Shown: one piece after another, positions 7,160-12,903 of the stretch | Position numbering within the stretch: position 1 is the first letter of the stretch | Layout of the letters: every line of letters begins with the position of its first letter | Assembly (NCBI GenBank): GCA_947483095.1 | Contig: CANKLD010000029.1 | Location: forward strand, 1-12,903 | Origin: Bacteroidota bacterium | Lineage (GTDB): Bacteria > Bacteroidota > Bacteroidia > Flavobacteriales > Flavobacteriaceae | DNA: 12,903 nt | Direction: 5' to 3' | Program-made: the position numbers and the translations under genes | Notes under the pieces: model-generated | Seen by the model: the letters and a program-made list of their open reading frames with translations, nothing else | What the model was told of the DNA's origin: nothing | Databases searched by the model: none

Positions 7160-9256
7160 CTAGAAGTTAAATTTTGATCTATTATCTTCAATTTCAGCAT
7201 CAACTTTCAGGGCTGGAATAATTCTTCCTGAAGCTGAAGCATTTTGAGATTTCAATTTCGCTACATAATCGGTATAACTTTTCAAAGCTGGAGCAGTAAA
7301 TACTGTTTTGGTTTTCACTACATAAACGCCTAAATTACCCTCAATAGGTGCAGAAATTTTGTTTCCTTTTAAACCAAAAGCAGTTCCAACCACTTTTGCT
7401 TCTTGACTAACACCAGGTAAAGTTGGATTTTCAAGCGTAACATCAACAGCTGATTTTACTTGAGTTGCATTTGCTTTAGCAATAGCTTCTAAAGTAGTGC
7501 CTTTCATTTTAGCTTTGATCATTTCGGCTTTTTTCTTGTTTTTTAAAATTGGCTCAACCATTGGTCTTGCATCAGCAATTGGAGTTAAACCAGCTTCAAA
7601 AACTGCTTTTACTTTTGCAATTATATTTCCAACGTTAGGCACTTCAAATCTTTTAACATCGCCAATTTTAGTTTCACTTTCAAAAGCCCAACGAACAATT
7701 TGTCTTTGGTTTCCTAGGGAACCAAATGTTTCGTCCATTACTTTTACTTTAACAGAAGGATTTGTTTGGATTTTTTCAGCTTTAGCCACTTTTTCAAAAT
7801 CACCTTCAGTTGCATCCATTTCAAATTTTACCGCTTTAGTATAAATTTTATCAGAAGTAGCTTCGGAAGGTTCAATTTTTTGAGCGATTGTTGCCAAACG
7901 AACAGCGTCTTGTTTATCAGTAACGTTGATAATGTGGTAACCGAAATCTGTTTCAACCAATCCAATTTTTCCAACAGGACTAGAAAATACGAAATCATTG
8001 AACGGCTTAACCATTTGACCTTGAGTGAAATATCCTAAATCACCTCCTTGTTGAGAAGAAGAATCGTCAGAATTCATTAAAGCAACCATCATAAAACTAG
8101 TTGGATTTGCTTGAACTTGCGCGAATAATAAATCCGCTTTAGCTTTTGCTTGTTCTTTAGTCCGTTTTTCTTTTTTATTCGGAACTTGAGTTCCTTCATA
8201 GCTAATTAAAATGTGAGAAGCTTTAGCATTTGCTCCTGCTTTTCTTCCTAAAGTTTTAGAAAGACACACAAAATTATTGTTAATATAAGGTCCAAAAACT
8301 TCGCCTGGTGCCAAGTTAAATAATTGCTCAGCAAATTGAACTGGCAAATCTTTTTTAGCTACATAAGTTGAGTCGTAAGGTTTGTCAGAATTAGCATTAA
8401 CAAATTCAATTGCATCTTTAGCCCCTTTAAATCCAGGTAACGTATCGTTTTTACCCGTGGCTTGATTGTAAGCAATTCTGGAGGAAAGTAAGGAAGTAAC
8501 GGCTGTTTTAACTTCATTTTCATCTTCTGGGGAGGCTTTGTCTTCAATTAAAACATATTGAACTTCACGAGATTCTTCTGCTTTGTATTTTTTCTCGTTC
8601 GTTTTCATGTAATTTGTAATTTCTTCATCAGAAATTTTAATGTCACTGTCTTTAACTGTTGAGAACAATACAGAAACATAGTCGAAGTTAACTTTGTTAG
8701 ACTCCATTCCGTATTTAAATTTACCTTCACTATCGGTTGTGTAAACTCCTGCTTTAATTAAAGAATTATAAATTTGGAACTTTGCATTTAAGGAAGCATC
8801 TTTTTCTCTATCTTTTAGATTTAGAGCTTGATCAGGATTTGCTTTAAAGAATTCTTTAAATTTTGCGACATCAAATTTCCCTGCAGCGTTTAAAAACGTT
8901 GGATTTTGACCGATATTTTGATCTGCTTTAAAAATTTCCATAATGTGGTTTTCACCCACTCTAATTCCAAGTTTGTCAAATTCAGCGGTTAATAAAGCAA
9001 TTGAAACCTCTTGATCCCAAACTCTATTTGCAGCTTGAGTTATAGTAACTCCTTGACCACTTTTTTCTACATTGGAAACTTTAATTTGAAATTCTTCAAA
9101 TAAAATTCCTTTACCATTAATACTTCCTACATCATTTGAAGTGCTTGAAAGACCTCCATTATTAAATAGATCGCCTATTATGAATGCTAATAAACAAAAC
9201 CCTATTACTAGTATTAAAAGAAGTGAACGTTGTCTGATTTTTTGTAAAACTGCCAT
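7160..9256 (-). CDS. Membrane-anchored SurA/PpiD-like peptidyl-prolyl cis-trans isomerase
   Basis: This 698-residue periplasmic folding factor has one N-terminal transmembrane anchor (about residues 11-31, after a basic MAVLQKIRQR) and no signal cleavage site. That is the topology of PpiD. A SurA_N-like chaperone region covers about residues 40-230. A single parvulin rotamase domain follows at about 345-447, recognisable by KASHILISYEG, the GGDLGYFTQGQMVKPF stretch and FGYHIINVTD. The long C-terminal part (450-698) resembles the remaining chaperone lobe of PpiD-type proteins, with no second clear parvulin motif. It probably helps outer-membrane and secreted proteins to fold. It is the last gene of the minus-strand envelope cluster, separated from the CorC-like gene by 108 bp, and ends at the shared hairpin. 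A symbol such as ppiD would be by analogy, so none is given. Confidence 0.92.
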   Translation of the reverse strand: MAVLQKIRQRSLLLILVIGFCLLAFIIGDLFNNGGLSSTSNDVGSINGKGILFEEFQIKVSNVEKSGQGVTITQAANRVWDQEVSIALLTAEFDKLGIRVGENHIMEIFKADQNIGQNPTFLNAAGKFDVAKFKEFFKANPDQALNLKDREKDASLNAKFQIYNSLIKAGVYTTDSEGKFKYGMESNKVNFDYVSVLFSTVKDSDIKISDEEITNYMKTNEKKYKAEESREVQYVLIEDKASPEDENEVKTAVTSLLSSRIAYNQATGKNDTLPGFKGAKDAIEFVNANSDKPYDSTYVAKKDLPVQFAEQLFNLAPGEVFGPYINNNFVCLSKTLGRKAGANAKASHILISYEGTQVPNKKEKRTKEQAKAKADLLFAQVQANPTSFMMVALMNSDDSSSQQGGDLGYFTQGQMVKPFNDFVFSSPVGKIGLVETDFGYHIINVTDKQDAVRLATIAQKIEPSEATSDKIYTKAVKFEMDATEGDFEKVAKAEKIQTNPSVKVKVMDETFGSLGNQRQIVRWAFESETKIGDVKRFEVPNVGNIIAKVKAVFEAGLTPIADARPMVEPILKNKKKAEMIKAKMKGTTLEAIAKANATQVKSAVDVTLENPTLPGVSQEAKVVGTAFGLKGNKISAPIEGNLGVYVVKTKTVFTAPALKSYTDYVAKLKSQNASASGRIIPALKVDAEIEDNRSKFNF

Positions 9257-9364
9257 TTTTTATTTTGTTAATTAAAATTCTGTCTGCGAAAATACAATTA
9301 TCTATTTAAATATTATAGTTGTAAAGTTATATTTTGCAATAAATTATTATTTATTTTTTTGATA

Positions 9365-10624
9365 TTAGTCAATTATAGTCATTTTAACTAATTCAATTTT
9401 ATTATTTGAGGCTTCTTCAATAATAAAATTATAGTTTCCAATGTTGATTTTGTTGCCTTTTTGGGGGATTTCTTTTGTATAATCGACAATAAACCCACCA
9501 AGAGTACCATAGGAATCACTTTCGGGAATTTTCAGTTTATAGGTTTGGTTAATATATTCAACGTCTAATCGTGCTGAAAACAGAAAAACACCAGCTTCAA
9601 TTTCCTGTTCAATTCTAATTTCTTCTGAATCGTGTTCGTCTTCAATTTCTCCAAAAAGTTCTTCAACTATGTCTTCGATAGTTATAATTCCTGCAGTTCC
9701 GCCATATTCGTCTAAAACTACTGCAACACTTTTTCTATTCTTAATCAGAAGATCTAAAGCTTCTTTTATGAAAATAGTTTCTGGTATAAATTCAACCCTA
9801 ATCAATATTGATTTAATAGTTTTTGGTTTCTTAAATAGCTCAAATGAGTGAACATATCCGATACAGTCATCTAAAGAATTTTGGTAAACTATGATTTTAG
9901 AATAGCCTGTTTTAATGAACATTTCCTTTAAATCATCTACGGAATCAAGTAGGTCAACACCAGAAATTTCAGTTCTTGGCGTCATTATATCTCGCGCTTT
10001 TACACCAGAAAATTCTAAGGCATTCTGAAAAATTTGAATTTCAGAATCTACATTTTCATGGTCTTCAAAATGATTCATTTGTTCAGAGATATAATTTCCT
10101 AGTTCTACTTTGCTGAAAAATAAGGGCACAAAATCGCCTTCGGTTTTAAAAAATCTTTTCAAAATAGTGTCCGAAATCCACATTATAAAAGTAGAAAATA
10201 AATAAAATAATAGGTAGAAAAAATAGGCTGGAATTGCAAAATACTTAACAAAACTATTGGCATAAATTTGGAAAAAAACTTTTGGCAGGAATTCAGAAGT
10301 GATTAGTACAATTAAAGTTGAAAGTACTGTTTGTAACAATAAATTAACCAAACTAGAAAATTCAATTCCCAATGTTTCAAACCAATTCATTAATAAATCG
10401 CCCATGAAAAAACTGTATACTACTATCGACACATTGAATCCAATGAGCATTGTAGCAATAAATTGAGATGGTTTTTCTGTTAGTTTGGACAGTATTTGAG
10501 AAAGAAAATTGTCTTGTTTTTTCTCAATTTCAAGATATATTTTATTCGACGTAATAAAAGCAATTTCCATTCCCGAGAAAAACGCACATAATATCAAACA
10601 GGTAATGATAATTGTGATTTCCAT
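9365..10624 (-). CDS. CNNM/CBS/CorC-domain membrane protein (HlyC/CorC hemolysin family)
   Basis: This 419-residue inner-membrane protein has the standard family layout. A CNNM transmembrane domain (about 1-160) opens with FFSGMEIAFITSNK and has hydrophobic segments near residues 3-15, 55-75, 95-115 and 130-155. A tandem CBS pair (about 210-330) is marked by RDIMTPRTE and by VVLDEYGGTAGIITIEDIVE. A C-terminal CorC_HlyC transporter-associated domain (about 340-417) includes SYGTLGGFIVD. Relatives act in divalent-cation (Mg2+ or Co2+) transport or resistance; the old hemolysin label is misleading. The related gliding protein GldE of flavobacteria shares this architecture, but no gliding genes lie nearby, so I prefer the general name. 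The start is 3 bp after the stop of the 64-residue gene, indicating co-translation. Confidence 0.92.
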   Translation of the reverse strand: MEITIIITCLILCAFFSGMEIAFITSNKIYLEIEKKQDNFLSQILSKLTEKPSQFIATMLIGFNVSIVVYSFFMGDLLMNWFETLGIEFSSLVNLLLQTVLSTLIVLITSEFLPKVFFQIYANSFVKYFAIPAYFFYLLFYLFSTFIMWISDTILKRFFKTEGDFVPLFFSKVELGNYISEQMNHFEDHENVDSEIQIFQNALEFSGVKARDIMTPRTEISGVDLLDSVDDLKEMFIKTGYSKIIVYQNSLDDCIGYVHSFELFKKPKTIKSILIRVEFIPETIFIKEALDLLIKNRKSVAVVLDEYGGTAGIITIEDIVEELFGEIEDEHDSEEIRIEQEIEAGVFLFSARLDVEYINQTYKLKIPESDSYGTLGGFIVDYTKEIPQKGNKINIGNYNFIIEEASNNKIELVKMTIID

Positions 10625-10627
10625 AAA

Positions 10628-10822
10628 TTATTTTGAATTGTTTCTTGCTTCGAATTTTTTAGCATAATGTCTTCTAAAGAAAAACATAAAAACAGATAGT
10701 GTAGCAATTCCGAAAAAAAGTAAATGATCTTCAGAGTCTGGACTCCAAACATTTAATGCTTTGTATATAAAGAAAATGGCCGCAAAAAGATAAATGTAAG
10801 GGGTGTATTTTAAATATTTCAT
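10628..10822 (-). CDS. Small two-helix membrane protein of unknown function
   Basis: I do not recognise a named family for this 64-residue protein. It has two hydrophobic segments (about residues 8-24 and 34-50) separated by a short polar, acidic turn (WSPDSEDH). A strongly basic tail follows (RRHYAKKFEARNNSK), which by the positive-inside rule places both ends in the cytoplasm. It is fitted tightly between the LptC-like gene (11-bp gap) and the CorC-like gene (3-bp gap), all on one strand. This supports a real, co-translated gene rather than a chance frame. A role in the envelope is inferred only from location and topology. Confidence 0.75.
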   Translation of the reverse strand: MKYLKYTPYIYLFAAIFFIYKALNVWSPDSEDHLLFFGIATLSVFMFFFRRHYAKKFEARNNSK

Positions 10823-10833
10823 TTTTAATAATT

Positions 10834-11388
10834 TTAATTAGCCTGATCGATTTCTCCGGTGATGCTTTGAGAATTTACAATTTTAAAATCTTTGCTAAAA
10901 TCAATTCCTTCACCTAAGGAAACCCCTTTTGGATCTGTAAATTTAAACTTTTTTTCGGTATAAAACCACTCATTTTTTTGATCAAAATACAATTGAGAAG
11001 TTTCTAGTACTTGCCCCATTTCGTTTGTAATTCTCACATTTCCTTGCAAATCAATTAAGTTTGGCACTTTATAGGAAACCGCATAATTTGAAGTTATGAA
11101 TGTTTTTTTATTGTTTACATCAAATAAAGTTACATTTATTCCTTTTGGAAATTCTGTAAAAGGATAGGTTACAGATGCGTAATCTAGCATCTTAGAACTA
11201 ATCAATATTGATTTTATTCTACCTGAATCGGTATATTTCATATTGAAATCATCCGCTTCACCGCTTGGAGCAAATTCAGAGAAATTTTGCTTTTGAACTT
11301 CTTTAAAATTACTTTCACAAGAGGAAAGGGCTGTTACCAATAGAAGTAATAGTCCATAATTTCCGATTGTGAATTTATTAAAAGTCAT
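10834..11388 (-). CDS. lptC: LptC-like LPS-export lipoprotein
   Basis: This 184-residue protein has a lipoprotein signal: a hydrophobic core at 11-21 and lipobox LSSC with the lipidated Cys24. The region from about residue 40 to 180 has the alternating beta pattern of the LptC/OstA-like fold, for example GRIKSILISSKMLDY, NVTLFDVNNKKTFITSNYAV and NLIDLQGNVRITNEMGQVLE. LptC normally joins the LptBFG transporter to the periplasmic LptA bridge that carries lipopolysaccharide to the outer membrane. Anchoring by lipid rather than a transmembrane helix is the form commonly annotated in Bacteroidota. The gene sits 53 bp after an outer-membrane protein gene and 11 bp before the small membrane protein, in an envelope-related cluster. 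No Lpt partner genes are in view, so the assignment rests on fold pattern, size and context. Confidence 0.83.
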   Translation of the reverse strand: MTFNKFTIGNYGLLLLLVTALSSCESNFKEVQKQNFSEFAPSGEADDFNMKYTDSGRIKSILISSKMLDYASVTYPFTEFPKGINVTLFDVNNKKTFITSNYAVSYKVPNLIDLQGNVRITNEMGQVLETSQLYFDQKNEWFYTEKKFKFTDPKGVSLGEGIDFSKDFKIVNSQSITGEIDQAN

Positions 11389-11441
11389 ATTTGAGTTCGA
11401 TTTTAATTCTGTAAGAAATTCAAATTAAACCACTATTAATT

Positions 11442-12701
11442 CTAATAGAAGCGTCTTTTTTGGAACCATTTATCGTTAAGTGAAAAACCGATGGTAATAT
11501 TGGTATAATTTTCTTGAACTAAATTAGCCGAGGTAGTTCCTCTTTGTCCGTATTCAACTCCAATATTTACATTAGAAAACACCCCAATAAGAGGCAATCC
11601 AAAACCAACAGTAACAGCATAATCTTTAATAGGAGTGTTGTTTATGATAAGCCCTGTATTTTCGTATCTTAAGCCACCTCTATAATTGATTTTTTCATAG
11701 TATTTTGAAAAGGAATTATAATTTGGAATATAAAATCCCCCAAAAGAAATCCTTGTAGAATTTTCATAATTTACATTATTAATATCATTGAATCGGTTAC
11801 CCATATTGCTAGTTTTTTGGAATGTAATTTCCGTACCAAGCATCCATTTTTTATTTTGAGTTACTCCAAAACCTACTGCTAATTTTGAAGGTACAGTAAG
11901 ATTTGTATTGTCAACATCCACATCTAAAGGCTGAACAAGAATTTCAGCTCCAGTTGATGAATATTGAATGGTAGCAATATTTCTTGAGTTTGATGAACTT
12001 AATTTAGAATCTGGAGAATACGTTAAGCTCGCAAATCCATTTAGTTTTTTATTTATTTGTGTATTATAAGTCACTCCAGCATTCAAAGTACTTCCTGTAA
12101 TATCAGACAGATTTTTTTCTCTTGAACCATATTGTAGTCCTTCTTTAAATAGAAAAGAATAGGTTTGAATTTTCCCAAAATTGTAACTATAATCCAATCC
12201 AATACTCCATTTTTTTGTGAGAGTATAACCAACGCCAAAAAAGACCTTGTTTATTCCTCCAGTACCTGAAAATTGTCTAATTTCCTCAGAATCAGTAGTT
12301 GTTGCAGCTATATTTGATTGGATATTATAACCCACGGAGGAATACGGCATTAAACCGAAACCAACTCCCAATTTACCTAATGGAAGTCCTACTGCTAAAT
12401 AATCTATTGCAGTTCTTCTGGCTTTTTCGCTTTGAGAATTAGTTTCTAAATCGGTTGTTAAATAGGTTCCGCCCAGAGAAAAGGTGGTTAATTTTAGGTT
12501 AGAATACGATGCGGGATTTTGAAAATTTAAGTGAATACTATCTGAATAAATAGTTAAACCTCCCATAGCGCGATTTTCGGCAGTTCCTTTAAATTTTACA
12601 TCTCCAATTCCGTAAAAAGAATAAGGCGACGAAGTTCCCTGCTGGGCAAATGAAATTACATTAAAAAATAAAAAAACGGGTACTATAAGTTTTTTAATCA
12701 T
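11442..12701 (-). CDS. Outer-membrane beta-barrel protein of unknown function (FadL/PorV-like)
   Basis: This 419-residue protein has a signal peptide (residues 1-19, cleavage probably after SFA). The mature part then begins QQGTSSPYSFYGIGDVKFKG, typical of a Bacteroidota outer-membrane protein group with a conserved PYS-x-YGIGD start followed by RAMGG. The rest is rich in alternating aromatic and polar strands such as KWSIGLDYSYNFG, LNAGVTYNTQINKKL and TNITIGFSLNDKW. The C-terminus is aromatic (RRFY), as in many barrel proteins. I infer a 12-14-stranded barrel related to FadL/PorV, possibly for transport of hydrophobic compounds or for assembly. No specific function can be read. Its ATG overlaps the coaX stop by 8 bp, so the two are probably translationally coupled, and it leads into lptC. 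Confidence 0.82.
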   Translation of the reverse strand: MIKKLIVPVFLFFNVISFAQQGTSSPYSFYGIGDVKFKGTAENRAMGGLTIYSDSIHLNFQNPASYSNLKLTTFSLGGTYLTTDLETNSQSEKARRTAIDYLAVGLPLGKLGVGFGLMPYSSVGYNIQSNIAATTTDSEEIRQFSGTGGINKVFFGVGYTLTKKWSIGLDYSYNFGKIQTYSFLFKEGLQYGSREKNLSDITGSTLNAGVTYNTQINKKLNGFASLTYSPDSKLSSSNSRNIATIQYSSTGAEILVQPLDVDVDNTNLTVPSKLAVGFGVTQNKKWMLGTEITFQKTSNMGNRFNDINNVNYENSTRISFGGFYIPNYNSFSKYYEKINYRGGLRYENTGLIINNTPIKDYAVTVGFGLPLIGVFSNVNIGVEYGQRGTTSANLVQENYTNITIGFSLNDKWFQKRRFY

Positions 12702-12903
12702 TTTTGATTTTTTGTTGAAAAGTTTGGTTCAAACTCTCTAATAGGAAATTTGAATTGGCAAATATGGTATTTTTTAATCGTTTAGCCAAAAATTCTGTGT
12801 CTCCACCCGTTAAAATTATAATAAATTTAGGATAAACTGCCTCATATTGAGAAATAAATCCCTCTATTTCATTTATTACACCATTTATTACACCTGAATT
12901 TAT
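12694..12903 (-). CDS. coaX: Type III pantothenate kinase, C-terminal 69 residues (5' part beyond right edge)
   Basis: A minus-strand frame is open from the right edge to TAA at 12694-12696 and translates to 69 residues. It has the C-terminal signature of type III pantothenate kinases: FIIILTGGDTEFLAKRL (residues 27-43 of the visible part), whose TGGD belongs to the ASKHA-fold nucleotide-binding region. A closing NTIFANSNFLLESLNQTF segment follows, as in flavobacterial homologues. The enzyme phosphorylates pantothenate in coenzyme A synthesis. The stop lies inside the start of the next gene (shared bases 12694-12701), giving an ATGA-type coupling. The identification is by recognition of the tail, since the N-terminal phosphate-binding region lies outside the window. 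Confidence 0.85.
   Translation of the reverse strand: MNSGVINGVINEIEGFISQYEAVYPKFIIILTGGDTEFLAKRLKNTIFANSNFLLESLNQTFQQKIKND

Noticed and set aside
7497..7844. Plus-strand ORF of 115 residues, and the 90-residue one overlapping it
   Set aside because: Both lie wholly antisense within the well-supported parvulin gene and show no domain.
9338..9360. AT-only inverted repeat followed by T residues as a terminator
   Set aside because: The 7-bp stem contains no G-C pairs, and the T run lies on the plus strand where no gene ends. It is expected by chance in an AT-rich spacer.
9257..9364. Promoter for the parvulin gene in the 108-bp spacer
   Set aside because: TATTTTCG on the minus strand is close to TAnnTTTG, but no -33 TTG lies at proper spacing, so it is too weak to call.
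9365..10624. Naming the CorC-like gene gldE
   Set aside because: GldE shares the architecture, but no gliding genes are nearby and the visible motifs do not separate it from general CNNM/CorC family members.

Overview
The window looks like chromosomal DNA from a Flavobacterium-type member of the Bacteroidota. It is AT-rich, its start codons lack Shine-Dalgarno sites, and a perfect TAnnTTTG-type -7 element precedes one gene. The protein families also fit: an S9B dipeptidyl peptidase, tandem POT transporters, a class II HMG-CoA reductase with a GYDIA-type GHMP kinase, ORF6N, and a small LptC lipoprotein. I see no rRNA, tRNA, CRISPR array or complete insertion sequence.

Region 1 (1-4700, minus strand) is a peptide-use module. 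Read in the direction of transcription, it contains a secreted DPP IV-like prolyl dipeptidase, a broken ORF6N gene, a complete POT/PTR peptide symporter, a rho-independent terminator, and the start of a second POT gene that leaves the left edge. The peptidase and transporters fit together as extracytoplasmic release and uptake of di- and tripeptides. The ORF6N remnant sits between them. It is one uninterrupted reading frame (2522 to 1980) broken by two in-frame stop codons, which flank a pair of identical palindromic 19-mers.

Region 2 (4701-7148, plus strand) holds the mevalonate pair: class II HMG-CoA reductase (mvaA) and, 26 bp downstream, a GHMP-superfamily kinase. A TAnnTTTG promoter element precedes the reductase. 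The pair ends at a strong 19-bp-arm hairpin that it shares with the convergent gene of region 3.

Region 3 (7105-12903, minus strand) is a tightly packed envelope-biogenesis cluster. In transcription order it contains the 3' end of type III pantothenate kinase (coaX), an outer-membrane beta-barrel protein whose start overlaps the coaX stop by 8 bp, an LptC-like lipoprotein, a 64-residue two-helix membrane protein, a CNNM/CBS/CorC-type membrane protein, and a PpiD/SurA-like parvulin after a 108-bp gap. The contents suggest coupling of LPS export, outer-membrane protein folding and ion homeostasis.

Most of the window is ordinary core genome. The parts that deserve a second look are the ORF6N remnant with its palindromic repeat, the small membrane protein in the lptC cluster, and the divergent GHMP kinase.
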